Below, one piece after another: positions 20,828 through 30,667 of a stretch of DNA of 64,000 bases. The stretch is taken from positions 61,055 to 125,054 of the forward strand of contig JAJPEU010000009.1 of the NCBI GenBank assembly GCA_021166685.1. Reading direction: 5' to 3'. The translations under genes were made by a program, and so were the position numbers. Each line of letters begins with the position of its first letter. Position 1 is the first letter of the stretch. The notes beneath the pieces are model-generated. The model did not search any database. It was not told where the DNA came from and worked only from the letters and a program-made list of their open reading frames with translations. The DNA is from Sulfurovum sp. GTDB taxonomy: Bacteria > Campylobacterota > Campylobacteria > Campylobacterales > Sulfurovaceae.

Positions 20828-21106
20828 CTAGCCTATTTTCTTCTGAACAGAACCTTTATGGCCCTTAAATGTTCTTGTCGGTGCAAATTCACCAAGCTTA
20901 TAACCTACATGGTTTTCAGTTACAAATACCGGCACAAATTGTCTACCATTATGTACATTAATCGTCAAACCGATAAATTCAGGGAAGATCACTGATCTTC
21001 TTGACCACGTTTTAATCGGTTTGTTTGAATTTTCTTCTTTTGCTTTAAGCACTTTTTTCATTAGGTGACCATCGATAAATGGACCTTTTTTTGTCGATCT
21101 TGCCAT
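20828..21106 (-). CDS. rpsS: 30S ribosomal protein S19
   Basis: [19 protein letters not shown]...[50 protein letters not shown]. Confidence 0.98.
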   Translation of the reverse strand: MARSTKKGPFIDGHLMKKVLKAKEENSNKPIKTWSRRSVIFPEFIGLTINVHNGRQFVPVFVTENHVGYKLGEFAPTRTFKGHKGSVQKKIG

Positions 21107-21115
21107 TTTAGCCCC

Positions 21116-21943
21116 TTACTTCTTTCTCTTAGAGATGATAAGCTTATCACTAGCTTTTTTCTTACGTGTCTTATAACCTTTAGTTGGCATACCCCAAGGA
21201 GAAACCGGATGTCCGGAAGAACCTGTTTTACCTTCACCACCACCATGCGGGTGATCTACCGGGTTCATTGCTGAACCTCTTGTTTGAGGTCTAATACCAA
21301 GGTGTCTGCTTCTGCCGGCTTTACCGATCACAATATTTGCAAAGTCTTCATTGCCTACAGTTCCGATCGTTGCCAAGCATTCGCCAAGAACATATCTCAT
21401 CTCGCCCGAAGGAAGTCTCAAGGAAACATATTTGCCCTCTCTACCCATGATCTGCGCATAACCGCCTGCTGCTCTTGCCATCTGGCCGCCACGACCCGGA
21501 TTGAGTTCGATATTGTGAACCAAAGTTCCCACAGGAATACTTTTAAGTTTCATTGCGTTACCGGTTTTAATATCAAGTCCGGACTCTGCTGACATGATTT
21601 TGTCGCCAACACTCAAGCCTTTTGACTGAAGCACATATCTTCTGTCTCCATCAACATATTTGACAAGACAGATTCTACAGTTTCTGTACGGATCGTATTC
21701 AACCGTTGCAACAGTTCCTTCGACACCAAATTTGTTTCTTTTAAAATCAATGATTCTATATAGCTTTTTTGCGCCTGCCTCTTTGTGTCTAGACGTGATT
21801 CTACCGTTACTGTTTCTACCTGCTGCTGCCGGTAATTTTTTAAGTAGACTTCTTACACTTGCTTTAGCAGTAATATCACTGCTGTCAAGGTTTGTCATAT
21901 AACGACGTGAAGGTGTGGTTGGTTTATATGATTTAATTGCCAT
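21116..21943 (-). CDS. rplB: 50S ribosomal protein L2
   Basis: [18 protein letters not shown]...[41 protein letters not shown]. Confidence 0.98.
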   Translation of the reverse strand: MAIKSYKPTTPSRRYMTNLDSSDITAKASVRSLLKKLPAAAGRNSNGRITSRHKEAGAKKLYRIIDFKRNKFGVEGTVATVEYDPYRNCRICLVKYVDGDRRYVLQSKGLSVGDKIMSAESGLDIKTGNAMKLKSIPVGTLVHNIELNPGRGGQMARAAGGYAQIMGREGKYVSLRLPSGEMRYVLGECLATIGTVGNEDFANIVIGKAGRSRHLGIRPQTRGSAMNPVDHPHGGGEGKTGSSGHPVSPWGMPTKGYKTRKKKASDKLIISKRKK

Positions 21944-21953
21944 CTCTTCTTCC

Positions 21954-22235
21954 TTATACCGCTAAGCTTTCAATTTTAGCATCTTCAGGAAGCTTGACAT
22001 AGAATTTTTTCAAATCTGCTCTTTTTCCTTCGATACCTTTAAATCTTTTCACTTTTCCGTTCACTCTCATAGAGTTTACTCTGAGTGGATTAATACCAAA
22101 AAACTCTTTGAATACCTCTTTAAGACCATTTTTAGTCATTCTTGGAGTTGTTTGAACAACGATGACACCCTCTTCTTGAAGAGACAAACTCTTCTCTGTA
22201 TACATTATTGATTTAATATCTGTAATATCTGCCAT
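21954..22235 (-). CDS. rplW: 50S ribosomal protein L23
   Basis: [62 protein letters not shown]. Confidence 0.97.
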   Translation of the reverse strand: MADITDIKSIMYTEKSLSLQEEGVIVVQTTPRMTKNGLKEVFKEFFGINPLRVNSMRVNGKVKRFKGIEGKRADLKKFYVKLPEDAKIESLAV

Positions 22236-22236
22236 C

Positions 22237-22830
22237 TTAACTCTCTTTAGTCAATTTTTCAAATACAGCTTTTTCAATCACAATCGAGTGATATGCAGCT
22301 GCAAGATAAGCGTTAAGCTCATTTTCTTCAACAAGATATGCATTTTGAAGATTTCTGAATGCCAAGAAACTCTTGTCATCAATCATCTCTTTTACTACAA
22401 GTACGTCTCTTTGTCCAAGACTGTTTACAAATGCCAAAGCATCTTTGGTTTTACCGGATTCTACAGCAATATTGTCTACCACAAAAAGTCTTTCATTTGC
22501 TGCTTTTTCTGCTACGGCATGATACAGTGCAAGTTTCTTTTGCTTTTTGTTCACTTTGAGGTCATAGTTTCTGTCTGTACTTGGTCCAAACGCAACACCG
22601 CCGCCTTTATAGTGTGGAGCACGGATTGATCCTTGTCTTGCTCTACCGCCGCCTTTTTGGGCGAATGGTTTTTTACCTCCACCGCTCACTTCTGCTCTTG
22701 TTTTGGCCTTTGCAGTATTTGCTCTAAGGCCGGCTGCATAAGCTTTGCAGTAAAGATAAAGGTTATGCGGATGAACTTCCAAAAATGCTTTAGGAAGATC
22801 AGTTGTTTTGATTACTATTGGGTTACTCAT
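22237..22830 (-). CDS. rplD: 50S ribosomal protein L4
   Basis: [48 protein letters not shown]. Confidence 0.98.
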   Translation of the reverse strand: MSNPIVIKTTDLPKAFLEVHPHNLYLYCKAYAAGLRANTAKAKTRAEVSGGGKKPFAQKGGGRARQGSIRAPHYKGGGVAFGPSTDRNYDLKVNKKQKKLALYHAVAEKAANERLFVVDNIAVESGKTKDALAFVNSLGQRDVLVVKEMIDDKSFLAFRNLQNAYLVEENELNAYLAAAYHSIVIEKAVFEKLTKES

Positions 22831-23408
22831 TTCACGATCCTTACCAATCCTCTAGCGCCATTATGCCCAGGAATTGAACCTTTTAATACTAAGATGCCAT
22901 TTTCAGCGTCAAAAGACACAACATCATTTTTTACAGTTATTTTAGTGTTCCCATATTGTCCAGGCATTTTTTTACCCTTCTGAACACGTCCCGGCCATTC
23001 AGCATTACCGATAGAACCAACTCTTCTGCCAAATCTATGCCCGTGAGCACCTGGTCCACCGCTGAACCCGTGACGTTTCATACCGCCCTGGAAACCTCTA
23101 CCTTTGGTGTTTAGAGACGTTTTTACAACTGCGGCTTCTGCAAGTGCTGCTGGATTTAACTCACCTGCCTCAGTGCCTTCTGCCACTTCAATCGTCATAA
23201 ATTTATTAAACTCTTTAGAAACACCGTATTTAGTCTGCTGACCTTCAATGCTTCTATTTAGTTTTTTGCTGCTGTTGTATGCCACAAGTGCTTTCCCGTC
23301 TTCTCTCACTTCACAAACTTTCGCCTCAACGACTTTAAGAAGCGTAACTGGAACACTTGGTACATCAATCGTTCTACTCATACCAATTTTTTCTATAATA
23401 AATTCCAT
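22827..23408 (-). CDS. rplC: 50S ribosomal protein L3
   Basis: [54 protein letters not shown]. Confidence 0.98.
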   Translation of the reverse strand: MEFIIEKIGMSRTIDVPSVPVTLLKVVEAKVCEVREDGKALVAYNSSKKLNRSIEGQQTKYGVSKEFNKFMTIEVAEGTEAGELNPAALAEAAVVKTSLNTKGRGFQGGMKRHGFSGGPGAHGHRFGRRVGSIGNAEWPGRVQKGKKMPGQYGNTKITVKNDVVSFDAENGILVLKGSIPGHNGARGLVRIVK

Positions 23409-23417
23409 TCCCTGCTC

Positions 23418-23729
23418 CTACTTGTCCATTGATCTGATTTCAACTTCGATTTCAGGTGCCAAATCCAACTTCATAAGTGAATCAATAGTATCTGAAGTAG
23501 CCGAAACGATGTCGATCATTCTTCCATGGGTTCTGATCTCAAATTGCTCACGACTGTCTTTATTGACATGCGGCGATCTAAGAACCGTATAACGCTTAAG
23601 TTTAGTAGGCATTGGAATAGGGCCTCTAATCTCTGCACCTGTACGTTTGACTGCATCTACAATGGCAGCAACTGATCTGTCTAACACGCGATGATCATAA
23701 GCTTTAAGCTTTAATCTAATTTTTTCCAT
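23418..23729 (-). CDS. rpsJ: 30S ribosomal protein S10
   Basis: [64 protein letters not shown]. Confidence 0.98.
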   Translation of the reverse strand: MEKIRLKLKAYDHRVLDRSVAAIVDAVKRTGAEIRGPIPMPTKLKRYTVLRSPHVNKDSREQFEIRTHGRMIDIVSATSDTIDSLMKLDLAPEIEVEIRSMDK

Positions 23730-23901
23730 TTTTTACCCTTTAAAGAACTCGTTATTTATATCCAAAACTCAAGGTAAGGATACGCCTAACATAAATTTAG
23801 GAACGCGAATTATATCTAAACTTTTTTTTACGGGCAATAGTTTTTAATCTAAAAATGCTACAATTTGAAAAAACATTTCCTTTTTGAAAGGAAGGATGGG
23901 T

Positions 23902-24975
23902 ATGCTTTTACTTGAATATTATCAAAATCAGCACTATTTTAATGAATATTACGTGCCAAGAAAAACTCAAATTCCTCTTCATGGAGATATTAATCTCTAC
24001 GGCGTAAGGGGATCTGGCAAAAGCGCGATGGTCCTGGACTTCATTCAAGAAGAAGCGCAAGAGAGTACACTCTATATTGATATGGAAGACCCCAACCTTA
24101 TCTTTGCTCCCCTTACGGTCGATGGATTACAAAGATATATAGACAAAATGCAAATCAAACTGCTCGTTTTGGATCACTATATAGAAAATACGTTCACTTC
24201 TTTTCCCAGTGTAGAAAGACTGATCGTGGTGACGCGGATCAAACTGCATCATGCCCCCCTTGAGCCGTTGGAACTCTTACCTTTGGACTACGAAGAGTTT
24301 CTTGCTTTCGAAGGCTCTATTTCGGCCACCAATGCTTTTAACCATTTTCTTAAAACCGGCACACTCCCACAGATGGCAAAACTTTACAAATCAAACACTT
24401 CTGCAATGAAGCTCTTCATGCAGAGCCGCTTTGAACCCAATGAACAAAAACTCCTTTTAATCCTCGCACAACATCACACCAAGCACCTTACCATACATCA
24501 AATTTACAACTTTGCCAAAGAAAAATTCAAAGTTTCAAAAGATTGGCTCTACAAAACGATTAAATCATTTAGTGATGAAAAGCTTATTTTTTTTATTGAA
24601 GACAGATATCAAAAAAGCGGGAAAAAAATGCTGTTGTTTGATTTTGCTTTTGCAAAATATTTTACAACAGGGCAGCCTTTTATGGTTCAATTTGACAACA
24701 TGGTTGCATTGGCCATGATCAAACATCGTATCGCTTTTGAAGCTTTGGGGAATCATGGCTATCTGACGCAAGAAGATGAACTTGTTATTCCTGCGCCGTT
24801 TGAGAGTGAAGAGAGTTTCTGGGTCAAATCACAAAATAAGTTTTCTCTGTATAAAAAGTATGGCATTCGCAAAGTTACGATTGTTACGGTAGCCAACCAA
24901 TACGAGTATCACATAAAAGATATATCTTTTGAAGCGCTGCCGTTTTATGAGTGGAGTATTTTAAATGAAGAGTGA
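23902..24975 (+). CDS. AAA-type ATP-binding protein (P-loop)
   Basis: Walker A-like INLYGVRGSGKSAMVLDFI; likely start MLLLEYY after GAAAGGAAGG. Confidence 0.75.
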   Translation: MLLLEYYQNQHYFNEYYVPRKTQIPLHGDINLYGVRGSGKSAMVLDFIQEEAQESTLYIDMEDPNLIFAPLTVDGLQRYIDKMQIKLLVLDHYIENTFTSFPSVERLIVVTRIKLHHAPLEPLELLPLDYEEFLAFEGSISATNAFNHFLKTGTLPQMAKLYKSNTSAMKLFMQSRFEPNEQKLLLILAQHHTKHLTIHQIYNFAKEKFKVSKDWLYKTIKSFSDEKLIFFIEDRYQKSGKKMLLFDFAFAKYFTTGQPFMVQFDNMVALAMIKHRIAFEALGNHGYLTQEDELVIPAPFESEESFWVKSQNKFSLYKKYGIRKVTIVTVANQYEYHIKDISFEALPFYEWSILNEE

Positions 24976-24977
24976 AA

Positions 24978-25089
24978 GCACCTCTCCCCAGATCCCTGCG
25001 GCACACAGTAAAGAAAGGTGGGCTGCTATGTTCCCATCCTGACCCGCTGTCTCTCAGTACCGTTGCACAGGTCTAAGAAGAGGCAGCAG
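24978..25089 (-). ncRNA. ffs: Bacterial small SRP RNA (4.5S RNA)
   Basis: Minus strand GGGTCAGGATGGGAACATAGCAGCCCACC matches the conserved SRP54-binding core (GUCAGG...GGAA...AGCAGC); flanking arms GCCTCTTC / GGGGAGAGGT can pair. Ends approximate. Confidence 0.88.
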
Positions 25090-25253
25090 AATGATACCAA
25101 ACTTTGTCTTAAAATTTTTATAGGTTTCTAAGGATTTTAAAGGATACTATTTTGTATAATACCGTTCTTCGATCCAGGCTAGAATTGAAAGCGAAAGCCG
25201 ATATTTTAGTAAAACGATAGTTAGATGAAAGTTTTTCATTTAAAAGCAACGAT

Positions 25254-25341
25254 AGAGAGGTGGCCGAGTGGTCGAAGGCGCACGACTGGAACTCGTGTAT
25301 GGGGCAACTCATCGAGGGTTCGAATCCCTTCCTCTCTGCCA
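25254..25341 (+). tRNA. tRNA-Ser(GGA)
   Basis: Acceptor AGAGAGG/CCTCTCT-G-CCA; anticodon loop CTGGAAC; long variable arm; GGTTCGAATCC. Confidence 0.95.
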
Positions 25342-25548
25342 TAAAATCACTCACATATCAAATACATCCCTAAAACACGACACTTTATAGCTTTTTTAAG
25401 ATTTCTTATTTTTTGTAAGTCCGCAATTAGTCTGTGGTGTATGAAAAAACCACTAATTTTATAATGTCACAAAAAATTTCGACAGCGATTTAAGAGTTTC
25501 TTATTCCTAATTGATACAATAAATGAGGAATGCAGGAAAGGAAAAAAG

Positions 25549-25629
25549 ATGAGCAAACAACTCTATATTAAGCAGAATATGATCTCGGGAAAAATAAATG
25601 CTCATGACAATGCAAAATTGGTTAGTTAA
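25549..25629 (+). CDS. Small ORF (26 aa), possible relic of a LURP-one/YxjI-like protein
   Basis: RBS-like AGGAAAGGAAAAAAG; MSKQLYIKQNMISGKINAHDNAKLVS*. Confidence 0.25.
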   Translation: MSKQLYIKQNMISGKINAHDNAKLVS

Positions 25630-25698
25630 GAAGCATTTATTTTGTGGTAAAGATTTTATAGTATACTACCGATTCATATAAACAAGGAGTATGTCCGT

Positions 25699-26160
25699 AT
25701 GCGCAAATCCAAAACTATTTTCTTTGCTTTTTTTATAGCGGTTTTTGCACTCGTTTTAAATAACTGCAGCACCCCAAGCTTTTTGGGAGGCAAAGTTGAA
25801 AGAGAGTATTTTACCGGAGGCAAAATCCGTTCGGAGTTTATCATGAGTGACGATACGGGCAAAAACGGATTACTAAAAAAATACGGATACGATGGACGGG
25901 TCACTTCTACAGCCCAGATCAAAGACGGAATGAAAAACGGTATAGAAACATGGTATGATAAAGAAGGCCGTATGCTAATGACTATTCCTTATGTCAATGG
26001 GAAAAAAAAGGGTACACAAAAAGCGTTTTATCCAGATGGCGACCTCATGATCTCAACCACCTACAAAAATGACATTAAAGAAGGAGAGGCTATCGCTTTC
26101 AATAAAGACGGCACGATCCACCAAAAAGTGATTTTTAGAAACGGGCAAATCATCAATTAA
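25699..26160 (+). CDS. YwqK/MORN-type repeat lipoprotein
   Basis: Lipobox-like LNNCS; repeats GKNGLLKKYGYDGRV, KNGIETWYDKEGRM, KKGTQKAFYPDGDL, KEGEAIAFNKDGTI. Confidence 0.8.
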   Translation: MRKSKTIFFAFFIAVFALVLNNCSTPSFLGGKVEREYFTGGKIRSEFIMSDDTGKNGLLKKYGYDGRVTSTAQIKDGMKNGIETWYDKEGRMLMTIPYVNGKKKGTQKAFYPDGDLMISTTYKNDIKEGEAIAFNKDGTIHQKVIFRNGQIIN

Positions 26161-26164
26161 CCAG

Positions 26165-26836
26165 ATGAGTTCTTTATTTCCTGGTTATACTCATATTGTC
26201 AATCCAAAGCTCAAATATATCTACCTTTCGTTTGATGCCAAGGGGAACCTCATCATCAAATCCCCTAAGGTTTCGCTTAAGCATATCGAGAATCTTTTAC
26301 TTAAAAAAACAAAGTGGATTCAAAACTCTAGAGAAAAAATACAAAATAAAAAAGGCAGGCTGTTGGATTTTTCAGAGGATAATTTCCTCTATTATCTGGG
26401 AGAACGGTACCCGCTCGAACTCAAATCTCATTTGCCCAAAAAAACCGGACTGGAATTTGACGGTACTGCCTTTACACTCTTTTATCATTCTTTCGATCCG
26501 TTGCTTTTTCAGGCGCATATAGACCGTTTTTATACAAACAGCGCTAGGGAAATTTTATCTCCGCTCGTCAAAGAGTGGTCCAAAAAGATGCAGCTTGTTC
26601 CCTCTGAGATAAAATTTCGCAAGACTAAACGGCAATGGGGGAGCTGCAGCCAAAAAAATATCATAAGCTTCAATACCATGGCCGCCAAACTCCCGCTTAA
26701 TGTGATACATTATCTTGTAGTGCATGAGTTGGCCCACATCAAGCACAAACATCACCAAAAAAGCTTTTGGGAACTTGTCGCACATCATTTGCCTGCCTAC
26801 AAAGCTTATATCGGCGAACTTAAAACCTATTTTTAA
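26165..26836 (+). CDS. YgjP-like/DUF45 metallopeptidase domain protein
   Basis: HELAHIKHKHHQKSFWELV zinc motif preceded by RKTKRQWGSCSQKNIISFN. Confidence 0.88.
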   Translation: MSSLFPGYTHIVNPKLKYIYLSFDAKGNLIIKSPKVSLKHIENLLLKKTKWIQNSREKIQNKKGRLLDFSEDNFLYYLGERYPLELKSHLPKKTGLEFDGTAFTLFYHSFDPLLFQAHIDRFYTNSAREILSPLVKEWSKKMQLVPSEIKFRKTKRQWGSCSQKNIISFNTMAAKLPLNVIHYLVVHELAHIKHKHHQKSFWELVAHHLPAYKAYIGELKTYF

Positions 26837-26844
26837 GGATCCAA

Positions 26845-27105
26845 ATGGATACACTCTATCTCATACTCTTTTTACTGATTGTTCTTTCGGGCTCTGTGTT
26901 GAGCTATATCTATTATCTCAAAGAGAAAAAGAGTGAGTTGGCCAGCATTAAACGAGGTTTTTGCCCCAAATGCCACTTTAAAAGCATCGAACTTTCCGAT
27001 CAACGATCCATGGGATGCTGCGGGCCTAAAATGGTTACTTTCGTTTGCAGAGAATGCGGCTATACTAACACCTTTTCAATGCATGATTCAGATTGTGCTA
27101 TTTAA
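26845..27105 (+). CDS. Small membrane-anchored protein with zinc-ribbon-like cysteines
   Basis: N-terminal TM followed by CPKCHFKS...GCCGPKMVTFVCRECGYTN. Confidence 0.6.
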   Translation: MDTLYLILFLLIVLSGSVLSYIYYLKEKKSELASIKRGFCPKCHFKSIELSDQRSMGCCGPKMVTFVCRECGYTNTFSMHDSDCAI

Positions 27106-27177
27106 GCGTTTAATTGCAATGGATGTTGGTGTCATATAAAACACTATGCTTTGGATGCTGCTTCTTTTATTGCTCAA

Positions 27178-28113
27178 TTAATCAAAACGTTTTATCTGCC
27201 TATGGCAATAGGGGATTTTGTTTTTCTTTTGATAATAATCCTGATGGTATGCCTCAGCCTCATAAAAATTATCCTTTTTAAGTATTTTTGTGGCTACCTT
27301 GAATCCCTTTTTTTCTAGCAGGCCGATAAGATTTTCAACAATACTCCTTTCATTTTGATCGCCTACAAACACCGCCGAAAGATACTGTTCTCCTATGTCC
27401 GGGCCTTGGCCGTTAATTTGTGTAGGATCATGTATCTCGAAAAATACTTTGGCAAGTGCTTCATAAGAGATGGCGGAAGGATCATAAGTGACTTCAACAA
27501 CCTCCAAATGTCCTGTTTTGCCGGAGACCACCTGCTCATAGGTGGGACTTTTGATGCTGCCGCCCATAAACCCTGAAATCACCTCTTTGACGCCATCAAG
27601 CTTTTCAAGATAGTACTCTACGCCCCAAAAGCATCCTCCCGCAAAATAAGCCTTCTTTAGCATTGTGCCGCTATCTCCTTTTTTTTCTTCAAACTGAAGC
27701 GATATGGAGTTTACGCAGTGTCTTGTATTTTTGGGAGTAAACCTCTCTCCCCTGAACACATGTCCAAGATGCGCGCCGCACTTGGAGCAAACTATTTCCA
27801 TGCGCTTTCCGTCGGCATCCATTTGCTCTTTGACGGCTCCCGGAATTGCATCATCGAAACTTGGCCATCCGCAATGCGAATTAAATTTATCCTTAGAAAC
27901 AAAAAGCGGCTGGCCGCATACTTTGCATTGGTACATACCTTCTTGAGTTGTATTCACATATTCTCCGGAAAAAGGCCTTTCGGTTCCTTTATCCACAATC
28001 ACATGCTTTTCTTCTGGCGATAGTTTTTTAATGCGCTCTGTCCAAGGCTTCATCTGATCTCCAATAAGTAGGGTTAAAAACAATGCTATCCACATAAGCC
28101 CTATTTTTTTCAT
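27178..28113 (-). CDS. msrAB: Bifunctional peptide-methionine sulfoxide reductase MsrB-MsrA fusion, membrane-anchored/exported
   Basis: MsrB motifs GMYQCKVCGQPLF, HCGWPSF, RHCVNSISLQF then MsrA KKAYFAGGCFWGVEYYLEKLDGV; N-terminal signal/TM MKKIGLMWIALFLTLLIG. Start supported by AAAGGGAAAT. Confidence 0.92.
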   Translation of the reverse strand: MKKIGLMWIALFLTLLIGDQMKPWTERIKKLSPEEKHVIVDKGTERPFSGEYVNTTQEGMYQCKVCGQPLFVSKDKFNSHCGWPSFDDAIPGAVKEQMDADGKRMEIVCSKCGAHLGHVFRGERFTPKNTRHCVNSISLQFEEKKGDSGTMLKKAYFAGGCFWGVEYYLEKLDGVKEVISGFMGGSIKSPTYEQVVSGKTGHLEVVEVTYDPSAISYEALAKVFFEIHDPTQINGQGPDIGEQYLSAVFVGDQNERSIVENLIGLLEKKGFKVATKILKKDNFYEAEAYHQDYYQKKNKIPYCHRQIKRFD

Positions 28114-28170
28114 TACATTTCCCTTTATTTTTAACATGCTCTGCTAACGTTTTATGCATTTGTTATCCTT

Positions 28171-28554
28171 CTAGTCGCGTATGATCGCATATTTCCCGGA
28201 CCCCAGCAGAACAATCGCAAGCGAAGAGAGAAAAAACAGCATAGGCAACTCAATACTCCATGCCCCGTGAGCATTGATAGCAAAGATATCTTTGCTGTGT
28301 GCTAAATAGATAGCCCCTGCCATCGTTACCGCAATGATACCGGCCCACCATCTGCTTTTCCATCCCATGATAAGAAAAATGGGTGCAAGTATCTCGCCCA
28401 CATATACTCCATACCCAAAAAAATCCGGAAGATGATGCGCTGCAAGCATTCCCTTGATCGGGGCAATACCGTGTGTTGCTTTGTAAATACCGTGAAACAA
28501 CATCAAGCCCCCCACCATAACCCGCAACATAAGCTTTGCTATATTTTCATGCAT
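28171..28554 (-). CDS. DoxX family membrane protein
   Basis: RVMVGGLMLFHGIYKATHGI...GYGVYVGEILAPIFLIMGWKSRW. Confidence 0.8.
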   Translation of the reverse strand: MHENIAKLMLRVMVGGLMLFHGIYKATHGIAPIKGMLAAHHLPDFFGYGVYVGEILAPIFLIMGWKSRWWAGIIAVTMAGAIYLAHSKDIFAINAHGAWSIELPMLFFLSSLAIVLLGSGKYAIIRD

Positions 28555-28870
28555 CTTCCGCTCCTTTGAATAAATCTAATTTCATCATTTTATCATAGCA
28601 TAAAATACACATTTTCCTATTAATTTTTAAGTATGCCAGTTTGCTTCTGTAAAAAATATTTATCTTCTTGGTACAACTTTCATCGATTCACCCGAAACAA
28701 TTTTTGATATTTTTTAAGCATTGCCGTACTGCCTTTGACAATCATTTGTTATATTTTAAAGAAATTTCTTTTTTCCTATAAAGTCTTATGTTTATATTTT
28801 TTGCTGTAACGATTTTAGTTACATCTTTAGAATTATTCCTTAATGATATTTATTATTTGTTGATAAATAC

Positions 28871-28899
28871 TTGACATCATATTTAATTAGTTATACAAT
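28871..28899 (+). promoter_or_regulatory. Sigma70-type promoter of cyd operon
   Basis: TTGACA - 17 bp - TACAAT. Confidence 0.7.
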
Positions 28900-28927
28900 A
28901 TGAGCATATGTGCAAAAAGGTAAGGTT

Positions 28928-29137
28928 ATGGATGTTATAAGACTTATTTATAAAATGTATGCGGAAGGATTCAGGAAGATGACTGTAGGCAAAACGCTAT
29001 GGAAAATAGTTTTTATAAAACTATTTGTGATTTTGATAGTACTGAAACTTTTTACGCACAACAAAACATTTCAAAGCGAATACAAAACAGATACCGAAAA
29101 ATCTGAATTTGTTTCATCTGCTTTAATCAGGAGATAA
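28928..29137 (+). CDS. DUF4492 protein (cytochrome bd operon leader gene)
   Basis: MDVIRLIYKMYAEGFRKMTVGKTLWKIVFIKLFVI immediately upstream of cydA. Confidence 0.8.
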   Translation: MDVIRLIYKMYAEGFRKMTVGKTLWKIVFIKLFVILIVLKLFTHNKTFQSEYKTDTEKSEFVSSALIRR

Positions 29138-29139
29138 CC

Positions 29140-30666
29140 ATGGAAGAAACATTAGTAGACTGGAGCAGAGCACAATTTGCTTTGACCTCAATTTATCATT
29201 TTCTGTTTGTCCCTCTTACTTTGGGACTTGGTTTTATAGTGGCGTTTATGGAAACCATCTATGTTAAGACCGGTGATGAAAGATGGAAACAGATTACCAA
29301 ATTTTGGATGACATTGTTTGCAATCAACTTTGCCATAGGTGTCGCAACGGGTATTATTATGGAGTTTGAGTTCGGCACAAACTGGGCAAACTACAGTTGG
29401 TTTGTGGGCGACATTTTTGGAGCGCCTCTTGCAATTGAAGGTATTTTGGCATTTTTTATGGAAAGTACATTTTTTGCGGTAATGTTTTTTGGATGGAACA
29501 AGGTATCAAAAGGCTTTCATCTACTATCAACTTGGCTTGTGGCTATAGGATCAAATCTTTCGGCACTTTGGATTTTAGTTGCAAACGGATGGATGCAGCA
29601 CCCTGTAGGTATGGTATTTAACCCTGATACGGCAAGAAACGAAATGAGTAATTTTTGGGATGTAATACTTTCCCCGGTAGCCGTGAGTAAATTTTTACAT
29701 ACCATAGGAAGCGGTTACGTGATCGCCTCTTTATTTGTTGTGGGCATAAGCAGTTGGCTGATACTGAAAAATAAAGATATATGGATGGCTAAAAAATCCA
29801 TGATCATAGGAGCAACTTTTGGATTCATTACTTCACTTTTTATTATTTTTAGCGGTGATGAATCCGCACATCAGGTTGCCCTGACACAGCCGGTCAAACT
29901 GGCTGCCATGGAAGGTTTGTATGAAGGAAAAAAAGAAGCGGGTATTGTGGCGATAGGGATGCTCAATCCAAACAAAACACTTCAAAATAATGAAAATGCA
30001 TATCTGTTTGAGCTTGAGATTCCGTATATTCTATCGTTTCTTGGGTATCACGATATTAACGCCTATGTACCGGGGCTTAAAGATTTGGTTTGGGGAAACA
30101 GCAAACAAAACATCATGAGCACAGAAGAAAAGATCCAAAAAGGCAAACTTGCCGTTAAAGCATTTAAAGAATATAAAAATGCAAAACATGCCGACAATCA
30201 CGAAAAAGCAAACGAAGCAAAAATGGTTTTGGATGAGAATATGGCATATTTTGGGTATGGATATTTAAAAAAACCGGAGGATGTTGTTCCGCCCGTTGCT
30301 TTAACATTTTATTCCTTTCATCTGATGGTAATCCTGGGAATTTGGTTTATGATACTTTTTGCCCTTGTTTTGTTTATTGTTAAAAAAAGAGAAATTTCTG
30401 ATTATAAACTCATTTTAAGATCTGCTCTTTGGTCAATACCTCTTGGGTATATCGCCGCCGAAGCCGGATGGATTGTAGCCGAAGTCGGCAGACAGCCATG
30501 GGCTGTACAAGACCTTATGCCGGTTGGCGTAGCGGTTACAAATATTTCGAGCACAAATGTAATGATAACATTTTGGCTCTTTGCTGTTCTGTTTACTGCA
30601 TTATTGATTGCTGAAATAAAAATTATGGCAAAACAAATTAAACTTGGATTTGAAGGAGGACACTAA
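29140..30666 (+). CDS. cydA: Cytochrome bd ubiquinol oxidase subunit I
   Basis: WSRAQFALTSIYHFLFVPLTLGL...GRQPWAVQDLMPVGVAVTNIS. Confidence 0.96.
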   Translation: MEETLVDWSRAQFALTSIYHFLFVPLTLGLGFIVAFMETIYVKTGDERWKQITKFWMTLFAINFAIGVATGIIMEFEFGTNWANYSWFVGDIFGAPLAIEGILAFFMESTFFAVMFFGWNKVSKGFHLLSTWLVAIGSNLSALWILVANGWMQHPVGMVFNPDTARNEMSNFWDVILSPVAVSKFLHTIGSGYVIASLFVVGISSWLILKNKDIWMAKKSMIIGATFGFITSLFIIFSGDESAHQVALTQPVKLAAMEGLYEGKKEAGIVAIGMLNPNKTLQNNENAYLFELEIPYILSFLGYHDINAYVPGLKDLVWGNSKQNIMSTEEKIQKGKLAVKAFKEYKNAKHADNHEKANEAKMVLDENMAYFGYGYLKKPEDVVPPVALTFYSFHLMVILGIWFMILFALVLFIVKKREISDYKLILRSALWSIPLGYIAAEAGWIVAEVGRQPWAVQDLMPVGVAVTNISSTNVMITFWLFAVLFTALLIAEIKIMAKQIKLGFEGGH

Positions 30667-30667
30667 G

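Noticed and set aside
9866-23729. Many plus-strand ORFs of 60-200 aa opposite the ribosomal operon
   Set aside because: All are antisense to confidently identified ribosomal genes, lack recognisable domains or consistent RBSs.
25118-25354. ORF MSDFMAERKGFEPSMSCPIHEFQSCAFDHSATSLS (minus)
   Set aside because: Antisense translation of the tRNA-Ser(GGA) gene; a common spurious protein pattern.
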